The position numbers and the translations under genes are program-made. The notes below the pieces were generated by a model, which saw only the letters and a program-made list of their open reading frames with translations, did no database searches and was not told the DNA's origin. Below, one piece after another: positions 10,801-18,909 of a stretch of DNA of 30,420 nucleotides (position 1 is its first letter; every line of letters starts with the position of its first letter). Source of the DNA: CAYQEC01 sp964569015 (lineage in GTDB: Bacteria > Actinomycetota > Acidimicrobiia > Spongiisociales > UBA5794); contig CAZMSN010000022.1 in assembly GCA_964569015.1 (NCBI GenBank), positions 1-30,420 of the forward strand, given 5' to 3'.

Positions 10801-12480
10801 ACCTCGGTCACGGTCAGCTCCTCGGGGAAGGTGAGGAGCATGCCTTCATACGATTCGAGATCGGCGACGGCGCCCACTGGCAAGTCGACGGCGCTCGGGC
10901 TGACGGCGCCGCTCCCGGTGATCGTCACAGTCACGAACGACAGCTCGGTGAGCCCGTTGTACTCCGTCACGGTGCCGGTGACCTCGACGAGATCGCCGAC
11001 GGCGACGTCTCCGTCGGGAACATCGGAGAAGTCGTAGACGAAGATGCCGTCGGAGGTGGCCGGGTCACCGTCCCCGGCAGGATCCTGCATGAAGAATCCG
11101 TTGAGGTGGGCGTCACCCTGCAGGTCGGCGGTGACCACGCCGGTCGTGGTGACGGTGTCGCCGTCGAACGGTGAGGCCGTTCCCGGCCCCTGGATCTCGG
11201 GGATGGCGACCATCTCCGGAGGTGCGCAGTCGGTGGTGGCGACGTTGGCGGCGCCCGGTGTGATGCAGGCGAGGCCGAAGTCGGCGTTGTTCTGGTCGGT
11301 GTCGGTGCCGTCGGGCAGCCGGGAGATGCCGTGGAGCGCGTCGGCCGGATCGTCGACGAGCCCGGCGCCGGACCCCTCGACGTAGCCGGGCACGTCGCCT
11401 TCGTAGCTGACCACATCGAGCACGGTGGCCCCGTCCATCAGCGCCACCGCATCGGGCGCCCCGTTCTGGATGAGGTTGCTGTCGGGGGACACGTCGAGAT
11501 CACATTGATCCACGGTGGCGGAATCGCCGCACACCACGAGGTAGGCGCTGGGCATCAACGTCAACTCGGGGAGCGAGATCGACTCGTACACCGTCTCGGT
11601 CGCGCCGTTGACNNNNNNNNNNNNNNNNNNNNNNNNNNNNNNNNNNNNNNNNNNNNNNNNNNNNNNNNNNNNNNNNNNNNNNNNNNNNNNNNNNNNNNNN
11701 NNNNNNNNNNNNCGGGAAGGCGCCGTCGATGACGCCCGCCCCGGTCCCGTCACCTTCGATCTCGAGCACGGTAAACGCCGAGTAATCCCCGGAGGCATCG
11801 CCGAAGACTTCGAGGTACTCGTTGGTGTCGGTCCCGGTGTGGTTGACGACGAACTCGTTGATGACCGGATCACCGACCACCGGCGGGGTGCCGGTGAATG
11901 TCTGGCCGGTGTTGGGTGCATCGAAGGTTGCCGGCGCCGATCCGGCCCAGATGAAATCGTCGGCCGTCGCGCCGCTTCCGGTGAGCTGCAGAGAATCACC
12001 CACCGGGCTGCTCGACGCTTCCGCCACGCCGATGTCGACCGACGTCATGCCATCGGCAGGCCCGCCCACCGCGGCGAAGGAACCCTCGTAGGAGAGGAAC
12101 TGCACGACGGAAGGGCCAGCGTCGACGAGGGCGATGCCGTCGGGTGCACCGTTTTGGATGCCGGAGATGGGGAACGCGATCGTCCCGTAGCCGCCCTGTT
12201 GGTGGGCGATCACCCCGAAGAGGTTCACGGTGTCGTAGGGAGCGCCACCATTGCCGTTGTAGAGCACGAGACTCCACCCGGAGAGGTCAGTTCCGGCCGG
12301 GCCGGCGATCTCGATCGCCTCGCCGGTGTCGGTGCTCTCGTTGTCGTAGTGGATCTCGTTGACGAAGACACTCGGGCCGGTCCCGGCTGCGGCAGGCGCC
12401 GCCACGACCAGGAGCGACGCCACCAGTGCCAGAGCCGACAAGGCGCTGGCGTGACGATTGCATCGGCGGACTCGGATCAT
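7821..12480 (-). CDS. secreted multidomain nuclease: two lamin-tail domains and two OB-fold + EEP nuclease modules (gap inside)
   Basis: At least 1,520 residues, interrupted by 100 N. The frames on the two sides differ, so the gap is a placeholder. The N-terminus is a secretion signal (basic MIRVRRCNRH, then ALSALALVASLLVVAAPAAA). A lamin-tail domain follows (VFVNEIHYDN, SGWSLVLYNG), then a second one that crosses the gap (VINEFVVNHTGTDTNEYLEV, YLVVCGD). Two copies of an OB-fold plus endonuclease/exonuclease/phosphatase module come next, as in ExeM/NucH extracellular nucleases. Module 1 has ASFNLLNYW, FQEMENNG, VVNHFKSKG, IGDFNSY, LLDHAF and SSDHDP. Module 2 has TTFNVENLF, VQEVENTE, IGNHLKSKS, TGDLNDFPFG, LLDHML and SSDHDP. 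Both look catalytically complete. The likely role is degrading extracellular DNA. The start at 12480 is preferred because GAAGGG lies about 9 bases upstream; an ATG at 12489 sits directly on it. Confidence 0.88.
11613..11712. other. assembly gap of 100 N
   Basis: Exactly 100 unknown bases within the nuclease gene. The coding frame before and after is offset by one base, which is expected if 100 is an arbitrary gap length. The missing part encodes the middle of the second lamin-tail domain. Confidence 0.99.
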
Positions 12481-12489
12481 GCGTGTCAT

Positions 12490-12890
12490 CCCTTCTCGCT
12501 GTGCCGGCCCGATCGAATGAGCCGGCCACTCGTCCACCACACACGATGACCCGCGTTGCACCGCCCTGTGGTGCCCCACCGGCCGATCCTACCTACGCCG
12601 AGTGGTCGAGGCGCTTGTGTTCTCCCGGTTCCGGAGCGCCCGCCCGAAACGTGTCGTATCGGCCGAGAAACCGTTGCCGTGCTCTCCCTCTGCCTGCGCG
12701 AGCGCCATCGAGCCCAGGGTGACTGAAACTCGGTGGCAGCGTGGCTTCACGGCAAAGAAACACCACAGGGCGGACTACCCTGTGAATCCTCCAATCGAGT
12801 GACCTTCGGCTCTATCTCAAGAACTGGCCGCTGGAGGACGATGGAGAGTGAATGCTGCCCAAAGATCGGCGGCCCGAGAGGAGCCGATTC
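12490..12890. promoter_or_regulatory. divergent promoter region with a repeated 13-bp motif
   Basis: About 400 bases without a gene between the secreted nuclease (-) and the small gene at 12891 (+). The 13-mer CACCACAGGGCGG occurs on the minus strand at 12573-12561 and on the plus strand at 12761-12773, so each copy has the same orientation relative to its own gene. On the minus strand TAGGAT (12591-12586) is a -10 candidate for the nuclease. On the plus strand TACCCT (12776-12781) is a -10 candidate inside the inverted repeat CACAGGG-N7-CCCTGTG (12764-12784), which looks like an operator. No other coding signal was seen. Confidence 0.4.
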
Positions 12891-13130
12891 ATGACAATGA
12901 CCATCCCGGTCACTATTGAACTCGACCAGGACACCGCTGAGGTCGGGGCGAGCGCCACGCTCGATCTCCCGACTTTCAGTATTACAGCTGAAGCCCGTGC
13001 CCCAGCGACGAATCACGCCAGCACCCCGATCACAGATGAGCTGGCAATCGCCCGCGTATTGCACGATCTCGAAGTCCAGATCATGGAGTCCGTCCACGAA
13101 CGGATCGACCGCTACGTCGCCGACGAGTAG
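12891..13130 (+). CDS. small protein, DUF1876-like (weak match)
   Basis: A 79-residue soluble protein. The first part looks like beta strands (IPVTIELDQDTAEVGASATL, FSITAEARA). The rest is helical (ITDELAIARVLHDLEVQIMESVHERIDRYV). The layout of short strands followed by DELA-AR-L-DL-.. recalls DUF1876, small actinobacterial proteins with a dsRNA-binding-domain-like fold, but the match is by pattern only. The start at 12891 is chosen because GAGAGGAG lies 7-8 bases upstream; an earlier in-frame ATG at 12852 has no such site. It stands alone, with xylB 170 bases downstream under its own promoter. Confidence 0.6.
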   Translation: MTMTIPVTIELDQDTAEVGASATLDLPTFSITAEARAPATNHASTPITDELAIARVLHDLEVQIMESVHERIDRYVADE

Positions 13131-13237
13131 CCGTCGCCTGCCGAAGAGCTTCCCTTTCACCGGCTGATCGAGTCGGTGTCTCGTTCGACAAACCCTCCCC
13201 CAGCCGAATCTGATCACTTCGCGCCCGGTCATTCGCT

Positions 13238-13271
13238 TCGTACGGCGCCGGCGAGGACGGCGCCGTACGAT
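13238..13271 (+). promoter_or_regulatory. xylB promoter covered by a perfect 13-bp palindrome (operator candidate)
   Basis: TCGTACGGCGCCG (13238-13250), a 7-base spacer and CGGCGCCGTACGA (13258-13270) form a perfect inverted repeat. The -10 candidate TACGAT (13266-13271) overlaps the right arm, with an expected transcript start near 13278 and a 24-base leader carrying GAGGGAG. The half-sites are 20 bp apart, two helical turns, as expected for a dimeric repressor. It could instead act as a terminator for the upstream gene, but there is no T-run. Confidence 0.55.
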
Positions 13272-13301
13272 ACGCGCATCCGCCAGCGAGGGAGCGTGAT
13301 C

Positions 13302-14756
13302 GTGAGTAACCGGCTCGTCGTAGGAGTTGACTGTTCCACCCAGTCAACGAAGGTGCTCGTCGTCGATGTCGATGACGGCACCGTGGTGGCCTCCGGGAAG
13401 GCCGAACACGTCGTCACCGGCAGTGGAGGCGCCCGCGAGACCGATCCCGGCGTATGGTGGCAGGCACTCGAGGAGTCGCTGGCGGCAACGGGGCGTCGTG
13501 GTGAGATAGCGGCGATCTCGGTAGCGGGTCAGCAGCACGGGTTGGTCACCCTCGGCGACGATGGCCCGCTGCGACCGGCGATGCTCTGGAACGACACCCG
13601 ATCGGCGCCCGATGCTCTCGATCTCATCGACGCGCTGGGAGGCCCCGACGCTTGGGCCGATCGGATCGGGGTGGTGCCGGTGGCCTCTTTCACCGCCACC
13701 AAGTGGGCCTGGCTGCGCCGCAACGAGCCGGCCACCGCGGCGGCCACCAGGGCGATTCGGCTCCCACATGATTTCCTCACAGAACGCCTCAGCGGCCGCG
13801 GGGTGACCGATCGGGGAGATGCCTCCGGCTCCGCCTGGTGGTCGACGGCGACCGAAGACTACGTCGCTGAGGTCCTCGGCCTCGAGAGTCTGCGACTCGA
13901 GCGCTCGATGCTGCCCGATGTGCTTGGTCCCGCCGAGCCGGCCGGGGAAGTCTCGCCTGCCGCCGCCGCGGCCCTGGGACTGCCGTCCGGCATTCCGGTC
14001 GGACCCGGAACGGGAGACAACATGGGCGCCGCGATGGGGCTCGGCCTCGAACCCGGCGTTCCGGTAATCAGCCTCGGGACCTCGGGAACCGTCTACGCCG
14101 TCTCCGACACTCGCGTCGTCGATTCCACCGGTACGGTGGCCGGCTTCGCCGACGGGACCGGCCGGTTCCTGCCACTGGCCGCCACCCTCAACTGCACGCT
14201 GGCAGTCGACCGTGTCGCCGCCTGGCTCGGCCTGGACCGCAACGACGCCGCCGACATGACAAACGTCGTGATGATGCCGTTCCTCGATGGGGAGCGGACA
14301 CCGAATCTTCCCGACGCCGCCGGGACGGTCGTGGGCCTGCGCCACACCACGACGCCGCAAGAGATCCTCCTGGCGGCGTACGAAGGTGCCGCCGTATCGC
14401 TGTTGGCCGCCCTGGCGGTCATCGACCGGCATTCCTCCGGCCTCGACCCTGCCGCCCCTCTCGTACTGATCGGTGGCGGTGCCAAGGGGGCCGTGTGGCA
14501 ACGGGTGGCCCAGCGTTTCTCAGGCCGGCCGATATCCGTGCCGGCGACCGAGGAGCTCGTCGCCGTCGGCGCCGCCGCACAGGCGGCTGCTCTCCTCACC
14601 GGCGAAGCGCCCGAGGCGGTGGCCCGGCGGTGGAAGACCAGGGCAGGGCTGCTACTCGAGCCGGCCGAGGTCGACAGCTACGTGCTCGAGCGCATCGACC
14701 GGGTGCGCGACCTCGCCGAACCGCTCAACCTCTGGGACGGCTGGACGGCGAGCTGA
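13302..14756 (+). CDS. xylB: xylulokinase (FGGY family)
   Basis: A 484-residue cytosolic sugar kinase that phosphorylates D-xylulose with ATP, feeding the pentose phosphate pathway. The N-terminal FGGY domain opens with VVGVDCSTQSTKVLVVD. The xylulose-type substrate loop is AGQQHGLV and is followed by MLWNDTRS. The catalytic Asp lies in GPGTGDNMGAAMG. The ATP site shows as SLGTSGTVYA and LIGGGAKGAVWQRVAQ. The length is normal. The GTG at 13302 is preferred because GAGGGAG lies 7 bases before it; another in-frame GTG at 13296 is too close. A perfect palindrome covers the promoter. It converges with the epimerase gene, so it is not in an operon with the other sugar genes; specificity within FGGY kinases is inferred. 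Confidence 0.88.
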   Translation: MSNRLVVGVDCSTQSTKVLVVDVDDGTVVASGKAEHVVTGSGGARETDPGVWWQALEESLAATGRRGEIAAISVAGQQHGLVTLGDDGPLRPAMLWNDTRSAPDALDLIDALGGPDAWADRIGVVPVASFTATKWAWLRRNEPATAAATRAIRLPHDFLTERLSGRGVTDRGDASGSAWWSTATEDYVAEVLGLESLRLERSMLPDVLGPAEPAGEVSPAAAAALGLPSGIPVGPGTGDNMGAAMGLGLEPGVPVISLGTSGTVYAVSDTRVVDSTGTVAGFADGTGRFLPLAATLNCTLAVDRVAAWLGLDRNDAADMTNVVMMPFLDGERTPNLPDAAGTVVGLRHTTTPQEILLAAYEGAAVSLLAALAVIDRHSSGLDPAAPLVLIGGGAKGAVWQRVAQRFSGRPISVPATEELVAVGAAAQAAALLTGEAPEAVARRWKTRAGLLLEPAEVDSYVLERIDRVRDLAEPLNLWDGWTAS

Positions 14757-14810
14757 GCCGGGGAGGGTCACCCCCAAACGAGACGGGACAAGAGGACGAG
14801 AAGTGACGGA
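14757..14810. terminator. convergent xylB / epimerase intergenic region, weak hairpin
   Basis: GGGG-AGGGTCA-CCCC at 14760-14774 could form a small stem readable in both directions. There is no T-run, so the call is weak. Confidence 0.25.
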
Positions 14811-15608
14811 TCAGGGAACATCGCTCCAGATCAACGTCATCTCGGCGACCCGCGGTTTGCCGGGCTCGGCGACGAAAGGATCGTGATTGAGGACGTCCGG
14901 CGGTGCCGTCTGAGGCTCGACGCAGATCGCATGCGGAGGCAGGTCGTACACCACCCAGTAGTCGCAGTCCGATTCGATCCGTATCTGAAGGGCGCCGGGC
15001 CAGGTGAGAACCGGGGGACCGCTCAGGCCACCGAAGCATTCGTCCCACGGCCCCGGAGTCACCGGCACCTGCTCACCCGTCGCGATCGCCTCGTCGTCCT
15101 TCAGCATCATGAAGGCCGGGTCGAAATCGAGGCTTGCCCAGCCGTCGGCGCCGGTGTCCCTCGAGAACCACGGATGCCAGCCGCACTCCGCCGGCATGGG
15201 AACCTCGGACGCATGCACCTCGAGGCGCAGGTGCAGCGAACCTTCGTCGAGGGCCACCCGCTGGCGCACGTAGCCGGGGAAGGGCCAGCGCGACCCCAGG
15301 TCACACCGGAACCATCCATCACCTTCGGCTTCCCAAGGCCGATCGAACACGGTCCCGTGTATCGCGTGGTCGGGGTTCTCGATGTTGATGGGCAACTCGT
15401 AGCTGCGCCCTCCGAAATCGAACCGACCCCGCCGGGTCCGGCCCGGCCACGGGGCCATGGGGTAGCTGCCCCAGCGCATGATGTCCTCGTCTCCGGTGAC
15501 GAGCAGTTCTCTGCCGGCGACGACGAGGGAGGCCAGGCGACAGCCCGCCTCCAGATCGACCACGGCGGAGGCGCCGTCTGCCGTGAAGCGGACCAGATTC
15601 TCGGTCAT
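14811..15608 (-). CDS. aldose 1-epimerase (GalM-like) family protein
   Basis: A 265-residue cytosolic protein of the galactose-mutarotase fold, which interconverts alpha and beta anomers of sugars or sugar phosphates. Landmarks are LEAGCRLASLVVAGRELL, WGSYPMAPWPGR, HAIHGTVFDRPW (with the catalytic-type His), CGWHPWFSR and VYDLPPHAICVEPQTAPPD, which contains the Glu expected at the active site. The length is slightly short for GalM and typical of the broader family. The ATG at 15608 has GGAGG 8 bases upstream, inside the end of the SMP-30 gene, 4 bases before. The two are therefore one operon, suggesting that the epimerase acts on the same sugar or lactone pathway. The substrate is not determined. 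Confidence 0.85.
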   Translation of the reverse strand: MTENLVRFTADGASAVVDLEAGCRLASLVVAGRELLVTGDEDIMRWGSYPMAPWPGRTRRGRFDFGGRSYELPINIENPDHAIHGTVFDRPWEAEGDGWFRCDLGSRWPFPGYVRQRVALDEGSLHLRLEVHASEVPMPAECGWHPWFSRDTGADGWASLDFDPAFMMLKDDEAIATGEQVPVTPGPWDECFGGLSGPPVLTWPGALQIRIESDCDYWVVYDLPPHAICVEPQTAPPDVLNHDPFVAEPGKPRVAEMTLIWSDVP

Positions 15609-15612
15609 GGTC

Positions 15613-16488
15613 TCATCCTCCGAACGGGATCTCGGGAAGGCCGCGGACCCCGGCGTGGATCGCGAAGATACCTCCGGCGAGGCGCTGACGCCGCATCTGA
15701 CGGCGCGAGAGACCTGCCCGAGCCGAGGTGACATACAGGGTCGCAAGGTCGTCCCCGCCGAACATGCAGCTCGTCGGACGCCGGACCGGCATCTCGACGA
15801 CCCTGTCGACTGAGCCATCCGGGGCATAGCGAACCACCCGCCACCCATCCCACTGGGCATTCCACAAGAACCCCTCGGCATCGACCGTCGACCCGTCCGG
15901 GACTGCCTCGTCACCGATGATGGAGACGAAGACCCGCCGGTTGTCGATGGTGCCCGACTCCACGTCGTAGTCGTAGGCGTGGATCACCCGATCGAGCGAT
16001 GACGCCAGGTACATCGTCGCCCCGTCCGGGCTCCAAGCGAACGTGTTGGGGATCCCGACGCCGTCGATCATCCGGTGCACGCTCCCATCGGGATCGAAGC
16101 GGTACACCGCGCCGGTCTCGAGAACTGGGTCTTTGCCGTGCATCGAACCCGCCCAGAACCGTCCTTGCCGGTCACACTTTCCGTCGTTGAAACGGTTGGC
16201 AGGTCGCTCCGGCTCTGGATCAACGATCCGCTCGAGGCGGCCGGACGCCGGGTCGAACGCCGCCAGGCCACCCTCCATCGCCACTACCAGCCCACCCGCG
16301 GCGCGGGGGGCAACGGCCCCCGGCTTCCCGGGCAGATCCCAGGCGGTGACGGCACCGTTCCTCGGGATCAACCGATGGATGCGCCGCTGTTCGATATCGA
16401 CCCAGTACAGCGCCCCGGCGGCGGCATCCCACACCGGTCCCTCGCCGAGGAGGCACTCCGCTTCCAGCACACAATCCACAGCGGTCAT
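15613..16488 (-). CDS. SMP-30/gluconolactonase/LRE family protein
   Basis: A 291-residue six-bladed beta-propeller of the SMP-30/regucalcin family, which hydrolyses sugar lactones such as gluconolactone with a divalent metal. The metal-binding residues are in place: Glu16 in LLGEGPVW, Asn in NRFNDGKCD, Asn in NTFAWSPD and Asp in PDGSTVDAEG. There is no signal peptide, so it should be cytosolic. The ATG at 16488 is the only ordinary start before the conserved LGEGPVW, although its ribosome site is weak. It leads the operon with the epimerase gene. With xylB nearby it suggests oxidative sugar catabolism. A TACGCT box lies at 16592-16587. Confidence 0.9.
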   Translation of the reverse strand: MTAVDCVLEAECLLGEGPVWDAAAGALYWVDIEQRRIHRLIPRNGAVTAWDLPGKPGAVAPRAAGGLVVAMEGGLAAFDPASGRLERIVDPEPERPANRFNDGKCDRQGRFWAGSMHGKDPVLETGAVYRFDPDGSVHRMIDGVGIPNTFAWSPDGATMYLASSLDRVIHAYDYDVESGTIDNRRVFVSIIGDEAVPDGSTVDAEGFLWNAQWDGWRVVRYAPDGSVDRVVEMPVRRPTSCMFGGDDLATLYVTSARAGLSRRQMRRQRLAGGIFAIHAGVRGLPEIPFGG

Positions 16489-16586
16489 GGCTACCGATCC
16501 CGGCGCCCGGACCGTGCCGGCACGCTCCGGCTCGACGGTCCCGCCAATGCATCCTTCCGTTGGATCGCTCCTCCTCTCCCGCTGCG

Positions 16587-16640
16587 AGCGTAGCCGTCGA
16601 CGCCGGCCGGGCCGTCCGGCGCCGCCGGGGCCGGTATCGT
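16587..16640. promoter_or_regulatory. divergent promoters for the lactonase and lipoprotein operons
   Basis: Minus strand: TACGCT (16592-16587) for the lactonase operon, giving a leader of about 90 bases. Plus strand: TATCGT (16635-16640) with an expected start near 16647 and a 22-base leader containing GAGGAGG for the lipoprotein gene. The assignment rests on the TANNNT pattern and spacing only. Confidence 0.35.
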
Positions 16641-16668
16641 GGCGTCGTTCCGAGTCGAGGAGGATCGC

Positions 16669-17385
16669 ATGCGACAACGACGGGCCGCCGCGCTGCTGGC
16701 CGTCGCGCTGCTGTCGGGCGCGTGCTCGAACGGCACGAGCGACGAGACGCTTCCCCCCGATGCCGCCGCGATCCTCGCCGCCGCCGCCGAGGCGATGGGC
16801 TCCATCGACACGGTTCGCTTCACCATCGAGCGAGGAGGTGCGCCCGTCTACATCGATCCCACCGACCAGCTCGAATTCGTCTCCGCCGAAGGGCTCTATG
16901 CCGCACCCGGCTCTGCCGAAGCCGTCGTCATCATCGGCATCGGAGACCTGACCACCCAGATCGGAGCGGTCACCATCGACGGCGAGACGTGGCTCTCGAA
17001 CCCCATCACGGGAGCATGGGAGCTGGCGCCTGCCGCCTATACCTTCGATCCCGCAACCCTGTTCGACCCCGAGGTTGGATGGCGTCCGCTGCTGGCCGAG
17101 GGCCTCTCCGACGTCGAGCTGGTCGAGAACGAACCGTCCCCCGACGACGGCTACTACCACGTGCGCGGCGTCGCCGACGCGGCGCGGGTCAAGGTGATCA
17201 CCGCCGGCATGGTGTCCGGGCAGAGCCCGGTCGTTGATCTCTGGATAGACGCTGTGACCGGAGAGGTGGCCGATGTGTCGTTCCCCACCTTGTACCGGGG
17301 CGAGATCAGCGACTGGACGCTCGCGTTCTTCGACTACGGCGACGACGTGACGATCACGCCGCCTGATCTGCCCGTCGGAGCCTGA
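16669..17385 (+). CDS. LppX/LprG-type lipoprotein
   Basis: A 238-residue lipoprotein. A basic start (MRQRR), a hydrophobic core and the lipobox LLSGACS predict lipidation at Cys19 and export to the outer face of the membrane. The body matches the LppX/LprAFG pattern: an early helix (AAAEAMGSIDTVRFTIE), then beta strands with TIDGETWLSNPITGAWEL and later LWIDAVTGEVADVSF. In mycobacteria such proteins hold lipids in a hydrophobic cavity, and LprG works with the MFS protein P55 (Rv1410c) to move triacylglycerols and lipoglycans to the cell envelope. The next gene, 5 bases downstream, is an MFS transporter, the same order as lprG-Rv1410c. GAGGAGG precedes the ATG. Confidence 0.82.
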   Translation: MRQRRAAALLAVALLSGACSNGTSDETLPPDAAAILAAAAEAMGSIDTVRFTIERGGAPVYIDPTDQLEFVSAEGLYAAPGSAEAVVIIGIGDLTTQIGAVTIDGETWLSNPITGAWELAPAAYTFDPATLFDPEVGWRPLLAEGLSDVELVENEPSPDDGYYHVRGVADAARVKVITAGMVSGQSPVVDLWIDAVTGEVADVSFPTLYRGEISDWTLAFFDYGDDVTITPPDLPVGA

Positions 17386-17390
17386 GACGC

Positions 17391-18905
17391 GTGTCGCGCA
17401 CTCCGTCGCCTCGAGCCGTGCTGGCGGTGGTGGCGTTCGGCGTCTTCGTCGCAGCCGACGACCTCACCGTGGTGGCGACCATGCTGCTGGCGATCGTCCG
17501 CGACCTAGGCATCGTCCTTCCCGACGGGCTGGATGACACAGCCTGGATCGTCAACGCATACCTCATCGCCTACGTGGCGGTCATGCCGTTCATGGGCCGC
17601 CTCAGCGACGTGCTGGGAAGGCGTCGGGTGTACCTCGCAGCGCTCGGCCTGTTCCTGGTGGGCTCGATCATCATCCCCTTCACGTCGACGCTGGGCCCCT
17701 TCCTCTTCGGGCGGATCCTCACCGCCTTGGGAGGCGGAGCGCTGGTGCCGATCGGGATGGCCGTGGTGGCGGACGTGTACCAAGAGCACGGCCGGGCGCG
17801 CGCCCTGGGGGTGCTCGGCGCCGTCGACACCCTCGGATGGGTGTGGGGACCTCTCTACGGGGCGATGCTGGTGCGCTTCCTCTCGTGGCGCTGGCAGTTC
17901 TACCTCAATGTGCCGCTCGCCCTGCTGGGGATGGCGGCGGCGTGGTGGGCGCTGAGCAGCTTCGACCGCCCAGTGCGCAAGAGCCGCGTCGACTGGACAG
18001 GTGCCGGTTTGCTCACAACCGCCCTGGTGGCGCTCAACCTCGCGCTCCTCGGCGGCGCCGAGATCCAGAGCGTGACCGGCCTGGAGGAGCTGACCGGCCA
18101 CGGCGGGCAGTTCCTTCGCTGGCTCTTCCCGGTGGCAGCGGTGGCCGCCATTGCCTTCTTCATGCACCAGCGCCGTACCGACGATCCACTGCTCGATCCG
18201 TCGCTGCTGCGCGGCAGGAATGTCCAGGTGGCGATCGCCGTCAATTTCCTCGTCGGCGCCACACTCGTGATCGCCATGGTCGACGTGCCACTGTTCGTCA
18301 ACGTCATCGAGTTGGACGTGGAGAAAGCCGCGGTGATCGCCGGCTGGGTTCTCAGTGCGTTGACGGTGGCGATGGCGGTGGGGTCGTACGTCGGTGGGCG
18401 GCTCACCGAGCGCTGGTGGTACCGGCCTCCTGTGCTGTGGGGACTGGCGGGCGCCACCGCGGGGTTCGCCCTGATGGGGTTTGGCTGGGAGGCAGCCACG
18501 ACCTACCGGGCGATGGCATGGCAGCTCGCCATCCTCGGCGCCGGCTTCGGTCTGGTGATCGCCCCCACCTCGGCCGCGGTCGTGGACGCCGCTCCGGCGG
18601 ATCGCCGAGGCACCGCCGCCAGCCTGGTGATGGTGCTGCGCCTCATCGGATTCAGCGTGGGGCTGTCGTCGCTGACCGCCTGGGGCCTCTACCGGTTCAA
18701 TCAGCTCCGCGAGACACTGATGCTGCCGCCGCTCGACGATCCCGGCTACCAGGAGGCGCTGCGGACTGCCCGGACGGAGCTGACCACCTCGGCCCTCGCC
18801 GAGACCTTCGTCGCCGCCACCGTGGTGGTCGTGATCGCGCTGGCCATTGCGCTCACCATGCGGCGCAGCCGGGCCATGAGGGAAACGGCGGCCGCACCGC
18901 GGTGA
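17391..18905 (+). CDS. MFS transporter, DHA2/14-helix type (P55-like)
   Basis: A 504-residue integral membrane protein with about 14 helices. Helix 1 carries acidic residues (FVAADDLTVVATML), and the MFS signature loop A is GRLSDVLGRRRVYLA between helices 2 and 3. GAVDTLGWVWGPLYGAML is the antiporter-type motif C region. A second basic loop appears at GGRLTERWWYR. DHA2 transporters are drug or lipid exporters driven by protons. Directly after an LppX/LprG-type lipoprotein (5-base gap, GTG start), it parallels mycobacterial P55, which exports lipids with LprG. No regulator is adjacent. Drug efflux remains possible; the lipoprotein partner favours a lipid role. Confidence 0.85.
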   Translation: MSRTPSPRAVLAVVAFGVFVAADDLTVVATMLLAIVRDLGIVLPDGLDDTAWIVNAYLIAYVAVMPFMGRLSDVLGRRRVYLAALGLFLVGSIIIPFTSTLGPFLFGRILTALGGGALVPIGMAVVADVYQEHGRARALGVLGAVDTLGWVWGPLYGAMLVRFLSWRWQFYLNVPLALLGMAAAWWALSSFDRPVRKSRVDWTGAGLLTTALVALNLALLGGAEIQSVTGLEELTGHGGQFLRWLFPVAAVAAIAFFMHQRRTDDPLLDPSLLRGRNVQVAIAVNFLVGATLVIAMVDVPLFVNVIELDVEKAAVIAGWVLSALTVAMAVGSYVGGRLTERWWYRPPVLWGLAGATAGFALMGFGWEAATTYRAMAWQLAILGAGFGLVIAPTSAAVVDAAPADRRGTAASLVMVLRLIGFSVGLSSLTAWGLYRFNQLRETLMLPPLDDPGYQEALRTARTELTTSALAETFVAATVVVVIALAIALTMRRSRAMRETAAAPR

Positions 18906-18909
18906 CGCG

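Noticed and set aside
12561..12773. Insertion sequence or MITE bounded by 13-bp inverted ends
   Set aside because: No transposase, no target-site duplication at the ends, and the interior overlaps plausible promoters. Kept only as an alternative to a regulatory motif.
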